Positions 1 to 11,142 of a stretch of DNA of 64,000 bases are shown here, piece by piece; positions within the stretch are counted from its first letter, which is position 1, and each line of letters opens with the position of its first letter. Under the pieces are notes generated by a model. It did not search any database. It had not been told where the DNA came from and saw only the letters and a program-made list of their open reading frames with translations. This DNA is from Cladopsammia gracilis (taxonomy: Eukaryota; Cnidaria; Anthozoa; Scleractinia; Dendrophylliidae): positions 1,821,501 to 1,885,500 of the forward strand of contig JAJGOT010000057.1 of the NCBI GenBank assembly GCA_022457155.1. Direction: 5' to 3'. A program made the position numbers and the translations under genes.

Positions 1-1050
1 TCTCTTCTGTTTCTTTTAAGGAGATAATATACTCTTCTTAGAAGAAAACTGTCCGCCTCGCTACTGAAAACAGTTGATGGTCATCAGCATACATAAATAA
101 CCTACAACTGTTTGTTTTCTGATCTCATTTCTGTCTCAATATAAATAATTTCTTCTACTGCCGAAAGGATCAGGTAGCTGTTTTCTAGGTACATGTATTG
201 TTTTCAGCCTGGGTTACCTGTGACCGTGGCATACAAGGCCCGGTTGGCTTCATCTTCAATATTCACATGGCCCGCTAAATTTCGACGCGTCGTTAATATT
301 GTCAAGAATAAATTACTTATTTCAATCGATATTTCAACACCACAACAAGGACATAAATATTTCGATTTTTGTCCAAGAATCAATTTAAGAACAAGAGCTT
401 TGCATTATTGAAAACTTGATATGAAACATCTGCAGGAGCCTACTGCTAAGTTATAATGGTTAAATAAACTCGGCCATTAACCCCCCTCAGACGCCTCGTA
501 GATTGCGTTTTAAATTTAAATTGTTAGTCAGTGATATCACATTGTAATTGCTACGTCTTCCGCCGTTGTTTTTTAAACTACAAAGTAAATGGTGTTAACA
601 ATTATATATATTCTGAGTAATTCGATTTACTGTAAAAAGCTTTCTACTCTCTGAAATGGGAAAATGAATCTTTCATCAATGTTCAAATAAAAAACAAAAA
701 GTCATAAAGACTTATAACATAGCTAGCAGAGCCGCGCAATCAAATTCAGTATACGTAAGCGTGCTCAAAATCCCGATAGTGCACGCTGATAAATAAAAGT
801 GCCTTTCTTGCCCGTGATTTCTTTTTTTTTTAAATAAAGAATTTTGTATTTAAACTGCAGTAAAATAAAACTCGAGCTTTCAACAGAAAATTTGAAATAA
901 AACCAATTCCTATTTTGCTTAATATTTCGCTTACCGCGAACAATCACTTCTGATATTGTTGTCCGTTTTTCGCGTCGGATTTGATGCACAATTCCACCGA
1001 CTGTGTTATAAAACAATTGGTTCGTGCTTTTAGCTGTGCACAATCAAGTT
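1..1050. other. AT-rich intergenic DNA, no gene seen
   Basis: No open frame here resembles a known protein. A 13-base segment (GATAGTGCACGCT) occurs near 774 and again near 1169, just after the hairpin at 1051-1164, so part of this flank may belong to the same repeat. Confidence 0.5.
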
Positions 1051-1164
1051 ATGGAGCACGTGGGAAGTTTGGAGAGCATTCAAGAAGCTAGGGTTGCCCT
1101 CGGCTATCGCCTCGGGCAACTCTTACGCTTCTTTCGTGCTCTCCAAACTTCCCGCGTGCTCCAT
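1051..1164. repeat. Near-perfect palindromic hairpin (foldback MITE-like)
   Basis: The segment starts ATGGAGCACG and ends CGTGCTCCAT. The arms stay complementary inward through GGGAAGTTTGGAGAGCA / TGCTCTCCAAACTTCCC, then AAGAAGC / GCTTCTT and GTTGCCC / GGGCAAC, leaving a short loop. A related edge (GCTCCATACTCATAG) occurs near 18760 inside the large transposon, which suggests a dispersed family. It lies about 320 bp upstream of the first GPCR. Confidence 0.75.
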
Positions 1165-1484
1165 ACTCGATAGTGCACGCTAAAGCATGAACCAATTGTT
1201 AATTAAAGTTTTCTTTTACAATTTCCGGTCGCGTTTAATTTCGCATCAGAAAGCACGCCACTTTATAACCGGTGAGTTTGTTCTCTGTTTGATCGGCACT
1301 CTGACTGTAGCCACTAAAAGACGAATTTACTTTGCAATTAATCTGCAGTCAGGAAAACCGATTGGCTTTTTCGAAGTGACAGCACAACGGGCGCGTTTTC
1401 AATCTTTAATCCGGAGTATTGTAAGGTCATCAGGCTACGATTTAAGGAGTCGGATCTAAACTCAGCATCATTTTGTGAAAAAAA

Positions 1485-2300
1485 ATGACCAAGACCTTCG
1501 CGCGAATTCTTAGCTTTGCGGTGGTGAATGGAGTTCTTAGCGTGTTTGGAACCGTCATGAACTTAACAGTAGCGTTCGTAATCTTCAAGAACAAAGATCT
1601 TCGCAAAGGGCTGAATCTTTTCATTTTAAGTCTCTCCTTGGCAGACCTTTTAAGCAACGTACTAGCGCAACCAGTTTACATTTATTTGCTACTCCACGAA
1701 GGAGAAAACACCCTTGACACGTTGAAAAAAATCTTCCAGTTTGTCGCCTACGCAAGCCTGCATGCTTCAACAAACAACTTGGCGGCCATAACACTTTACC
1801 GGTTAAGAGCGCTCTCCCGACTTTTTAGACATATTATTCTCATCTCCAGAAAACAAGCTTGGTTTGTTCTCGTCATCATCTGGTTAGCAGCTGGAATCGC
1901 GGCGATTATCTTCAACATCGAGCCCGGAAAATCAGCGGCAAAATTTGTTCATGTGGTGGTTATTATAGCTTGGGTTGGAAGCTACGCTGGAATATACTGC
2001 CTCGCGAGAAAACACAAGCGCAGGATTTCCTCTCAAGAAGGCATACCCACCAATCATGTTATGTTAGCAAGCCTAACCTACGAGAGTGAGGCAGCGAAAA
2101 CATCTGCCATTTTAGTGGGTAGTTCCCTGATCTGCTTCGTCCCTGATGTAGTGTTTGAATTTCTCGGAAGCGTGGATCGCACCAGATTATCTTGGGGCTA
2201 TACCCTTCTTTTCGCCAGCGCTGTAATAAACCCATGTATTTTTGTTTGGAGAAGCCAGCAGTTTAGGCTTGCTTTTCGCAAAACTGTGAGATGTCTTTAA
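1485..2300 (+). CDS. Class A (rhodopsin-like) GPCR, short cnidarian type, intronless
   Basis: This 271-residue protein shows seven hydrophobic segments with very short loops and termini. TM1 carries a conserved Asn (GTVMNLTV), TM2 has LSLADL with the family Asp, TM6 has CFVP where CWxP is usual, and TM7 has NPCIF where NPxxY is usual. At the end of TM3 the DRY motif reads YRL, so only the Arg is kept. I see no Cys at the start of TM3 or in the second extracellular loop, so the usual disulfide is missing. Length and gene structure fit the single-exon class A expansions of corals and anemones. The ligand cannot be predicted. The ATG at 1485 gives a complete TM1 after a short N-terminus. The protein is clearly paralogous to the receptor at 7510-8331 and shares its motif changes. 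Confidence 0.9.
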   Translation: MTKTFARILSFAVVNGVLSVFGTVMNLTVAFVIFKNKDLRKGLNLFILSLSLADLLSNVLAQPVYIYLLLHEGENTLDTLKKIFQFVAYASLHASTNNLAAITLYRLRALSRLFRHIILISRKQAWFVLVIIWLAAGIAAIIFNIEPGKSAAKFVHVVVIIAWVGSYAGIYCLARKHKRRISSQEGIPTNHVMLASLTYESEAAKTSAILVGSSLICFVPDVVFEFLGSVDRTRLSWGYTLLFASAVINPCIFVWRSQQFRLAFRKTVRCL

Positions 2301-4788
2301 AGACTAATAAGGAGAAACCCTAGTGCATGCATTTTTTTTCTCGATAAAAAAAGAATAAATACATTAGAAATAAAACATTTTAAAATAACCACCTATCGGC
2401 TGTTGCTTTTGCCGCATTTCGTCCCAAAAAAGACGCCCGCGGGTCCATTACTTGAAATATCTTGTTTTTCCTATTTAACTGTTAACAATCAAACAACGTT
2501 TCTGACTTCTTTTTTAAGTGTTTTATTCAAATTTCATGGTTCTAAGAAGTGTATAATTGAGGTGGGGCGCAATATAAGCTACTTTCCAAAAAAATTAATT
2601 TAATGACAGTGTTATAATGTGATCTCTCCAACATTGCTCAATCATGCAGCAACAACGTCCCTAAAACTGAATAAAGCTACGTTTCTGAACGGTTTAGAAA
2701 ATAATATAGCGCGTTCAGTTATTCTTTCAGTTGAACGAGACGCTGGGCCTATAAATGACGGTTTCTATACAAAAAAAAGTGCGAAGTGAGAAATAAAACA
2801 ACTACTGTTCATCGCTGAAGAGCCGCACAGTCATAGAAACAGAAAATTCCCTGACTTGTCAGATTGCAAGAATTATTCAAAGCAAAACGAAAGCAAATAA
2901 AGCCAAGTTTTCTTGTCACATTGTCTCATTTAAAATTAAAACCAAAAGCTTGATTACTTTTTGTAAGACGTATGTTGATCCGCCGGAAAAAAAAAAAACG
3001 AACTCGAAATCATTTAACTGACACCTCAAAAGCCCATTAAAAGTTGAATCACGATTTTCTGTGGTTTAATGGCGTGTAACGAGATGGGAAGTTGAAATAC
3101 GAAAAGAAAAAAAAAATGAAAAAAGGTAACACTTTTAGCGTTCTTTAACTTTCGTGTTGCGAAATTTATATATTTAATATTCAGGTTTAATTCATTGCTC
3201 AATTTTATCGAACAACACATGGGAAGTAACTATTGACCGATCACATTATGCGCACATTAATATCTTCAGAAATATTATTTCAGATCGAATCACGAAAGCG
3301 ATGATAAATCTAGTAAAAGTTTAAAAAGCGAAATAGAATCTTGCTACATATAATGCGAGCTTTTCTTGCTTAGTTTTTATTTTTTTGCAAAAACGTGGGG
3401 AAAAGGAAAAGGAATATGACCATAGTTTACCTTTTATTGCACAAAACCATGGACTATGTTTCTATTTAACTTACAAGTAATTTTTTTTACATAGTCCGTT
3501 TATAAAGCCTATAGTTTTTACACAAGCGCAAGCATTAGGAATTTGCATTTGCGTCAAATAACTTAAAACTAAAATGACGCAAATATAGCAAACTGCTAGC
3601 ACAAGAAAAATAAAAAAGTTCTTGGTCGTTGCGTTTTTGCTCAGCTCAGTCTCGTCGAACCCTTTTCACGTTGACATTTTATGCTTGCTTGTGTCGCTAA
3701 TTAAAACAAGGCTTTAAAAATTTTTGACCAGAATTTACTTACTAATTTACTTACTAAATTTCTCATTTGTAATTCCAATTCCATCCATCAATACTCTTTG
3801 TACTTTAAAGTTTGTATAAATTACAAGGCGATCAATCTTAACTAATTCTTGCCGTCCAGCAAATGAAGCTGCCAAAGAAAGAAAAAACGCAGGAAATAAA
3901 TGTCGGTGAATTCTGACGGAAACTTCACATTTTGGTTGTTAAATTTCCGATAGTCTTCTTGAAAACTGGCAAGCTGTTATATATATAGACGACACGATAA
4001 TCCGAACTGACAAAAAAGCTTCCTTGTGTGAAATGATACCCCGTCAGTCAAAAATGCGCGAATAAATATCTGCATCCGAGAGGTACGTTTGTATTACCTA
4101 TTCATCTCCAGTTCGGTGAAAAATTATTAAAATTTAATGTCGTGCGGACTGCTCATGGGCTGTAAGGGAGGATTTCACGGTTCGGCGCATGTGCAAGCTA
4201 TGACGTAACCCATTTAATTTCATTGTTTAGACCAATCGGAAGCGAGTAGATAACTCTGGCGGGAAATTTGCCCCTGAAAATGTCGCGGTCAGTCAGCTGA
4301 TTGAATGGATGATTGTGCACACCCATGTGCGCCATGAAAGCCACCAGAGCGTAGAATAAATCCTTCGGGTCAAAGGTTTTATTCAGTACGTGTTGACTTT
4401 GTCCGTATTATTCATTGTAATTTTCTGTAAATTTTGGTCATCCTTCGCTTTGTTTGGACTAATTATCGAGTGTGTGATTATTATCGAAGTAAATGTGAGA
4501 GGTTTTTTAACCGATAAAATTGGTAAGAAAGCGAATAAATCATTTGCGCCGAACCGTGAAACTATTCCTTTAAGCAACGACGACGACAAGCGCAACGCCA
4601 AAAAAACGTCACTTAAAAAAGGACTCCTATATTTTAAACTACAGTACTTTAGAGTTTTTTCAATTTGCTTAGTTTGTCTAACGCGACTAGATTGTCCAGG
4701 AGCTTTATTTGCAGGGACGACTTTCAAGTTCAAAGAGAAAAGAAAATTAACCGCCGTGTGTTCATGTTCTCCACAAAACCGGCTATAA
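2301..4788. other. Intergenic, no gene seen
   Basis: AT-rich sequence with homopolymer runs. The open frames near 4383-4788 overlap each other on opposite strands, have no recognisable domain, and the plus-strand one starts at a non-ATG codon. I do not call a gene. Confidence 0.5.
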
Positions 4789-4793
4789 TTTGA

Positions 4794-4925
4794 TCATTTG
4801 ACGTTGTTGTTTTGCAGTGAACGGCACAAAATGTAACAAAATATAAATCCCACGTACAGAGGAATTGTTTCGCTTATTAAACGTATTGTTTTGTGCCGTT
4901 CTCGCTACCTTCGCCGTCGTGGCTG
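4794..4925. repeat. Dispersed MITE-like repeat with inverted GAACGGCACAAAA
   Basis: GAACGGCACAAAA at 4819-4831 is repeated in reverse complement (TTTTGTGCCGTTC) at 4889-4901. The flanks (ACGTTGTTGTTTTGCAG and CTTCGCCGTCGTGG) resemble a repeat I recall as common in coral genomes. That recollection is not verified here. Confidence 0.45.
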
Positions 4926-5220
4926 CTTGTACGTTTGTGCATGGTCTGTGGAATCGAAAAGGCGTCAAATCTTGCGGTGTGTCGCCCAGTGATTCTTGGC
5001 AAATTTATAACATAATGATTGCATAATTTATTATATATGACATGCATGTAGGCTCTGCCTCACTCGTCAATGTTAAATAAGGTGTAATTTCAAAATGTGT
5101 CAATGTTTTATGAGAACTGCGATAGTTGTGTTATCAAAAAGGGCGAGAGGGAAGGTTATTAAAAACTTGCAACTGTTGTCTTTGTTACTCACACAATACG
5201 GTTTTGAACTTGGGTGTCGT

Positions 5221-5480
5221 TAAACCAAAACCAAAGTAATTACTCTCTCCAAGGCCTCTCTCCAATAACAACAGACGCAGACAATTCAATGAGCCAATCA
5301 CAACCCGAAGAAAATACATGTAGCCCGTGCCAAGCGCGGGAAAACGCGTGCGAGCTCGTGCGAGGCATGGTTTTGGTTTTACTTCTGATTGGTTGAGAAA
5401 GTGGCGCGAGAATTTATAGCCAATCACAAGCCGTAGCAATGCAAAACGAAAGCAATCGCGAGATTACTTTCGACACTCAT
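5221..5480. repeat. Dispersed repeat, family A copy 1
   Basis: Starts AAACCAAAACCAAAGTAATT and runs through AAGCGCGGGAAAACGCGTG to CTTTCGACACTCAT. Related copies lie at 42232-42400 (matching the first half) and 12948-13097 (matching the second half, GGTTTTACTTCTGATTGGT). Copies of different extent in three places mark a dispersed family. No coding capacity is evident. Confidence 0.6.
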
Positions 5481-5483
5481 CAG

Positions 5484-5663
5484 GCCTTTTCGCGGTACAC
5501 CTTTCTTTGACACCTTTCTCATTTGCATAACAATAAAAATCAACGTGGTTGCGAGGCAATTTCGGGCAATTTTGTGGTTTGTGCCCGAAATTGCCTCGCA
5601 ACCACGTTGATTTTTATTGTACCTAATGCAAATTAATGAGATAGGTTAACGGCGAAAAGGGCT
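5484..5663. mobile_element. MITE with 38-bp perfect palindromic core
   Basis: The core consists of perfect 38-bp arms at 5531-5568 and 5582-5619 (outer CAATAAAAATCAACGTGG, inner TTTCGGGCA) around a 13-base loop. Outside the core, CCTTTTCGC and CTCATTTGCAT on the left pair with ATGCAAATTAATGAG and GCGAAAAGG on the right, giving an element of about 180 bp. A half copy is at 10150-10228. There is no coding sequence, so it would be non-autonomous. Confidence 0.75.
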
Positions 5664-5735
5664 CTAAAAGCTTGTAACAACACGATACTCGTATTCTCCC
5701 AAATAAATGCCAACTTGCTCCGCAGTGTTTCTATA

Positions 5736-6315
5736 CAGTACTTACCCGCTTATAAGAACCTGCAATTTAAGAACCTGTTAGCCTAAAAATATCAATTTAG
5801 ACTCCATTTACATAAGAACCTATTTAGCCTAAAATTTGAAACAGGTTCTTATAGAAAGGTTCTTATAGAAATTAACCTAAAAAAATCTTCATGCAAAAAA
5901 ACATTCGACTCAAAAGTAGTGAACTTGAACATGTATATGTTGTAGTTAATTTTTTATTTCAGGTAATTTTTGTTTTTCCTTTGTTTGAAATTCATTAGCA
6001 TATATTACCATACCCAAAACCAATGGAAAAACATTAGATATATATCATTAAATCAACTTTTAGCCTGATACTGAGAATTAAAATATCTACTAAAATGGGC
6101 CATGGTCACATACTGTCTAAAGGCCAGGCCTGTTTTGGCATTAAATTAATATACATGCCACCTTTCTACCATTCACAGGTGTATAATATATTTTTCATTA
6201 AATAAGAACCTATTTAAGAACCTGCGTAGCCTAAAATTCCACTAAGCACCATTTACATAAGAACCCATTTAGGCTAAATTTGAAAAAATGGGTTCTTGTA
6301 AGCCGGTAAGTACTG
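5736..6315. mobile_element. Non-autonomous DNA transposon with about 25-bp TIRs
   Basis: The left end, CAGTACTTACCCGCTTATAA, continuing to GAACC, is matched by the reverse complement of the right end (CAGTACTTACCGGCTTACAA, then GAACC), with two differences. Subterminal segments containing CATTTACATAAGAACC and TTAGGCTAAA/TTAGCCTAAA recur at both ends. The 580-bp interior has no convincing ORF. CAGT...ACTG termini would suit Tc1/mariner-like elements, but no clear TA duplication survives on both sides. Confidence 0.6.
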
Positions 6316-7509
6316 TTAGTCGGAAACCTTTATTTTACTGTCGACTCAGGTTCAAGTTTTATACAAAGTTGCATGGTTTGATGACACACTGTAAATAAAC
6401 AAAGAAGATAGCGCATTGTATTCATTTGTAAAAGCCAACAATAGTTTTTGTAGCATACATGTATGAACAGCTGCCTTGCGGACAAAAAGAACGCCGAGGC
6501 TTTCTGAAAGAACATGACATTAATTTTACCGTGCATGTTTTTCACTTAATAATATTCCTTTAGTTTCTCATCCTGGCCGATAATAATTAAAAATCCCAGT
6601 ATGTTATAATTAAATAAATTTCGGGTGACCCAGTATAGCTTTCAAAACTGACAGATTCTAGTTTCAACGAAGCGACCATTTATTGTACTCGAAATTATGT
6701 GGCGAAGCACAAACGGTCCTGTACTTGCGATATAAATTTGACCTGTCCTCTATTAACGGTTTGGAAGCTAAACATTTCCACGATTCTCGCATTTTATAGA
6801 ATATACATTAATTTAACCTGCTTTAATACTGTACAACGAGAAAACGTATTGGTAAACAGGAAGTCACAAAGTGTTTTAAGAGGCATGAGTTGCGCGTTTT
6901 TTTAGGACAACTTCCAGAACTTCCTGTGTTCATGTTTTCGTACGTACCTATTAAGTTGTAAAATCTAACAGCTGAAAATGGTTTTGAAGACTAAATATAC
7001 ATGCCGAGGAAAAAGTCAGGATAATATCACTATTTCACTCGTTTTAAAGTCAGGTAAAATTATAGTTTCTAAGCCATTCAGTGCAAACTAACAATGTGAA
7101 ATGATCACATTCTAAGTTTTTATAAAGACTGAAGTAAACAAGGATGGAGAAATTTCCTGTTTTACAAAAAACTTCACTGTGATCCAAGACGAGAGCTGAC
7201 ATGAACATAAACATATCGCTCAGTCATCGACGTCATCGCCACCATTGTTCAGTGTTTTTTAAAACGTCTCCGCCCTAGCTGTGTTGCGGATGCACTAAGA
7301 ACAGTGAATTTTCCGGTTTTCAATTTACCAGCTTAAAAAACAATCATTTAATGTGTTTTAAATTATTAGTTGTTCATTATCGTTTACTGGTGGAAAGGAC
7401 TGTGTATATACTGTACGTTCAAACTTAAATTATTTAAGTGGACCACAGTCATTCAGTTAAACAATTTGTATAATTAAACACTGTGAAACGAAGTCTTATT
7501 TTTTTATCC
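6316..7509. other. Intergenic, nothing recognised
   Basis: AT-rich DNA between the MITE and the 3' end of the second GPCR. The small open frames have no recognisable features. Confidence 0.5.
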
Positions 7510-8331
7510 TCATTTTTGGCCTCGCCAAACATCGCGCAAAGTCTTTCCAAGGACCGCTCTAAATTGATGACTGCGCCAGATGAAAAGGCAAGGATTTAAA
7601 CACGAGCTCAAAAACAAAATCGTAAAACCCCAAGCCATCCTGCTTTCATCAGCGCGGCCCATAAAATCGAACACTATGTCAGGAAAAAAACATAGCAAGG
7701 AAGAACCCACTAAAATGGCCGACGTTTTCAAAGCTTCGCGTTCATACTCCAGACTAGCAGTTTGGAATTGGAATTGTGACGTTGGCGAGCCTCCCAACGA
7801 AACAATTTTCCTCTGATGTTTCTTAACCAACCAGAAAAGCCCGATATAGCCTCCAATCCAGGCTATGGTTATGGATAAGTGCGCGTAAGCCGCAACGAGT
7901 TTTCCCGACTCCGTGGCAAAGAAGACGCCCACACATATGGATAGAAACCAAATCAACGAAACTGCGATTAAAACATGTTTCTTTGAAACGAGAAGAAGGT
8001 GAGTAAAAGGACGCGACAGAGCTTTCATCCTGTGGAGTGTTATAGCGAGCAAGTTTGCAGTTGAAGCGTGCAGTGTGATAAATGCGATAACAATGAACGC
8101 TTGTTGAAACGTCGAAGCTTTTTTCCCGTAGTTTAGTACTGCGTGGACGTACATAGGTTGTGACATTGCACAGTTCATAAAATCAGATACGGCAAGGCTC
8201 AGAATTAAAAGATTTAGTCCTTTTTGAAGGTTCTTGTTCTTAAAGATGACGAAAACAACCATTGAATTCATTATACCTCCAAAAACACTAAGAACGGAGT
8301 TTAAAACAGCAAGAACAACTTTAGACTCCAT
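7510..8331 (-). CDS. Class A (rhodopsin-like) GPCR, paralogue of the 1485-2300 receptor
   Basis: The 273-residue intronless protein aligns over its full length with the first receptor. TM1 has GGIMNSMVVFVIFKNKNL, TM2 LSLAVSDF with the conserved Asp, TM3 ends HRM where DRY is usual, TM6 has CFFP where CWxP is usual, and TM7 has NPCLF where NPxxY is usual. The Cys pair that normally links TM3 to the second extracellular loop is absent here too. Loops are minimal, which suggests a small-molecule or lipid-like ligand or an atypical receptor, but the sequence does not settle this. The ATG at 8331 puts TM1 almost at the N-terminus. The gene points toward its paralogue, so the pair is convergent with 5.2 kb between stop codons, consistent with an inverted local duplication. 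Confidence 0.9.
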   Translation of the reverse strand: MESKVVLAVLNSVLSVFGGIMNSMVVFVIFKNKNLQKGLNLLILSLAVSDFMNCAMSQPMYVHAVLNYGKKASTFQQAFIVIAFITLHASTANLLAITLHRMKALSRPFTHLLLVSKKHVLIAVSLIWFLSICVGVFFATESGKLVAAYAHLSITIAWIGGYIGLFWLVKKHQRKIVSLGGSPTSQFQFQTASLEYEREALKTSAILVGSSLLCFFPDIVFDFMGRADESRMAWGFTILFLSSCLNPCLFIWRSHQFRAVLGKTLRDVWRGQK

Positions 8332-9296
8332 AATGAATGATCTTGTTTCATCAGTGCAGATGGTTTGAATGGTGGCAAAATTCGCTTTACGTTGTTTTCT
8401 GGGTAAATGCTTATAACATGTTTAATGATGCATGGTTGTTATTAAATATTTCATTAGAGGATGAAACAGATATTGAATTTCAATTGGATTGTTCACTGAA
8501 AAACGCAAATATTAAAGGGAATCGTGTTTTCTTTCGCTTTGACAATCGGCAAACAAAACTCACACGACATTCTGTTGCAATTAAAGATATTACGATCTGA
8601 AGTTAATCTGGCTTACTCTTAAACTTTTTTTCAAGACAAGCGTTAATTTTACGGTCCAAAGCAATTTTTTTTCGTGAAGTTTTCGTGACCACAACCAAAA
8701 TATCGCTTGAACGTTGATTTGAGTCATCAAATGTCAAGTAAAATAAACTTTGGCATGAGCAGAACAAATATACATCACTTTCTGACTAGAAATTTAAATT
8801 AGGGTCGTGAAATGTCGCAGCTGCGCTTTGTGATAAAGAGAACAAACTTTGCAGGGGTATAACTGTTATCAGTCTTTTAACCAACCCCATACGTGTGATT
8901 AACACTCAAAAAAGATAAGAATAGATTGGGATTTGGGTATCGGTGCGATTTCTAGAAGGGAAATTTCTACTTTCCAAGGAAATTGAAGTCACGATGACAG
9001 CAAGGGAGATGTTTACAATAAAAAGGGGTTAAAAGCCGAGTTAATTAATTGCTGTCGAGGAAATAACCATTACTCCCAGCAAATGCTCGTCAGTTGAACA
9101 AAAGGCTAAAAAGAGAGTTTTCCGAGTAATTAAAACAAAACCGCCCTGGGAACGAGATTGCGATGTTTCTTCACGTCATGTTCCCCAAACAACCCGTCCA
9201 ACGCTATAAACGATGGCTTATTTTTGTGGTGGGGGGAGGGGGTGGGGGGTGGAAATCCGAATCTGGATTCTTGAATCCAAAAATAGCCTGGCGAAA
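8332..9296. other. Intergenic, no gene seen
   Basis: Upstream flank of the second GPCR. It contains a G-rich run near 9229-9250 and no recognisable exon. Confidence 0.5.
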
Positions 9297-9714
9297 AGGG
9301 CGATCTTTGCTGACGTCATTGTTTACATTTTGTCTCATTAGCATACGAATTTACGTAGAGAAGACATTGCGCTAAATACGAATTGACTTCAACAGTTGAA
9401 AGAGCTTGTTAAATTTAGTAATCTACCCAATTTTTAGCTCTTTGCATGTAATATCTAAGAAAATATAAGCTATCCAAAACTGCAAAATTGCTGGGTGGGA
9501 AAAGCGCTAATGAGCCCATACATTCTTTGTAAAATTTAGAGTTTTGAAAACAGCATTGCACAAAGAGTATCTAGTGAATCGGGTTCAAATTTCCAGAGAA
9601 AGCTAATTGTAGTATGCCCTTTCAATATTCAGAGTTGATTTTGTTGTAGCTCGATTAGAAAATGATGCACATATGCTAATGAGGCAAAAAGTGTATATAA
9701 AACAAAGATCGCCC
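9297..9714. mobile_element. Possible short inverted-repeat element
   Basis: GGGCGATCTTTG followed by TTTTGTCTCATTAGCATA on the left is mirrored by TATGCTAATGAGGCAAAA followed by CAAAGATCGCCC on the right. Imperfect outer segments containing AATCCAAAAA near 9276 and 9942 may extend it. The boundaries are uncertain and I see no target duplication. Confidence 0.4.
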
Positions 9715-9860
9715 TATTTGGGGGGCGAACGAGCACTGCGTTATAAAAACCGTAGACTGAAGCAAGTCAAAAGATTCGACCAAGGGTGTGGGAGTCAGCA
9801 CTCGCCCACCAAAAAAACAAAAACAATAGAAGGATTTTGCGTCTTTTGTTTTTATACTAG

Positions 9861-9929
9861 TCTGCGCACCGAGTCTCCTATTTCATTTGCAGCACGCAGG
9901 AAGCTAATGAAATAGGAGACTCTGCGCAC
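9861..9929. repeat. Hairpin with 17-bp perfect stem
   Basis: GAGTCTCCTATTTCATT pairs with AATGAAATAGGAGACTC, with outer TGCGCA segments also able to pair. It may be a degraded MITE. The hairpin at 44104-44148 shares only the short word GAGTCTCC. Confidence 0.5.
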
Positions 9930-10149
9930 AGGCCATGTTTGTAATCCAAAAACGGATTATGAATCCGTTGAATCCATACTCCAGTGTTATCCATCAGATC
10001 AAATCTAAATATTAAAAAAGAGCAGCGAATGGTAAAATTCAAGACTTTTAATATCGTTTTATTTACAACAGCATCAGTAAATATATACTTGCCATTATTA
10101 TTACTTATACTATTACTTATTATATTGTATTATTTTACTGTTTATTTTA

Positions 10150-10228
10150 CACATTTTTCGCGGTTAACCTTTCTCATTTACATTACAATAAAATTCAACA
10201 TGATTGCGAGGAAATTTCGGGCAGAAAC
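10150..10228. mobile_element. Half copy of the 5484-5663 MITE
   Basis: TTTTTCGCGG, CCTTTCTCATTTACAT, CAATAAAATTCAAC and GAGGAAATTTCGGGCA follow in the same order as the left half of the MITE at 5484-5663. The right arm is missing, so the copy is truncated at its centre of symmetry. Confidence 0.6.
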
Positions 10229-10608
10229 TACCTCTTCGATTGATAAGGCATTGATATTACAAGGAGAAATTTGATGCTGATCACTCTTAGGGCAGTGAAA
10301 ACCCAAAATTATTTAAAATTATTCTACTGGGCTGTAAGTTAGAGTAAAAATAAGTGACTTGGGCTGCAGATGGCTTGGATAGAAATGGATTGCAACTTGC
10401 AAAAATTGGTCCAATTTTTTTCAAGTCCATCGCTTCTGTCTTGGAAAACATGCTAAAACTCTGATTATGGTCTATTTTCTTTTCGAGAATTTACTTCATT
10501 TTCCTCTTAGTGTTCTATAAGCTTTTTGAGTACGACAAAGGTGCTTAGTTTTAATTTGGGGCAGTTTTGACCCAAAATCCTCAAAATCACCATGACATAG
10601 CTCCTTTT

Positions 10609-10818
10609 ACCCTTTAAGCCCTAAGAGTGATCGGCATCAAATTTCTCCTTGTAATATTAATGCTTTTTCAATAAAAAAGGTCATGAGAATTAAGGACATG
10701 ATCACACAAGATGAGTTCTCTTGATATCCAAACAATTTCTCCCCACTACTTCTATAAGAAATGTATAGGGACTAGAAATGAGAATTTAAATTTTGATATT
10801 AGGGCTTAAAGGGTTAAA
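10609..10818. repeat. Dispersed repeat, family B (CCCTTTAAGCCC ends)
   Basis: Begins ACCCTTTAAGCCCTAAGAGT and ends GGGCTTAAAGGGTTAAA, which are inverted repeats of each other. The interior carries GGTCATGAGAATTAAGGACA and CAAACAATTTCTCCCCAC. The same interior appears at 11812-12002 and, shortened and inverted, at 46891-47037. A fragment at 10240-10293 holds only one end. The four members show a MITE family at moderate divergence. Confidence 0.7.
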
Positions 10819-11097
10819 GGGGCTCTGTCACGAGGATTAGAGAGGATTTGTAGGCCACAGCCAGCGGTGCTTAAATTACTGATAGTATCTTAATCATGCA
10901 CAACATGTTCTTAAAAGAGGAAGATGGAAAGTGAAATCTTAAAGTGAGAAGGGACCATACCTATTTTTTATAGAGTTTTCAAAGACACAGAAAAGAACTT
11001 AAAAATTTTAGCCATCTTGGCCATCTGCACTAATATAGTGTAATAAAATTACAAAGCTAAACCGTTCTGTTTAGATTTCGTTTGAAACAAATATGTC

Positions 11098-11138
11098 TTT
11101 TGACTTTTTGTCTTTTGTCTTTTTGTCTTTTGGCTTTA
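11098..11138. repeat. Short tandem repeat of (TTTTGTC)-like units
   Basis: Imperfect repeats of TTTTGTC and TTTTGAC next to the left end of the TTAA-flanked element. Confidence 0.4.
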
Positions 11139-11142
11139 ATGC

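Noticed and set aside
1187..1459. 90-codon ORF upstream of the first GPCR
   Set aside because: It starts close to the hairpin repeat and has no domain. It more likely lies in the 5' flank or UTR of the receptor gene.
4383..4788. Overlapping ORFs of 116 and 132 codons
   Set aside because: They lie on opposite strands of the same AT-rich DNA, the plus-strand one lacks an ATG, and neither has a recognisable domain.
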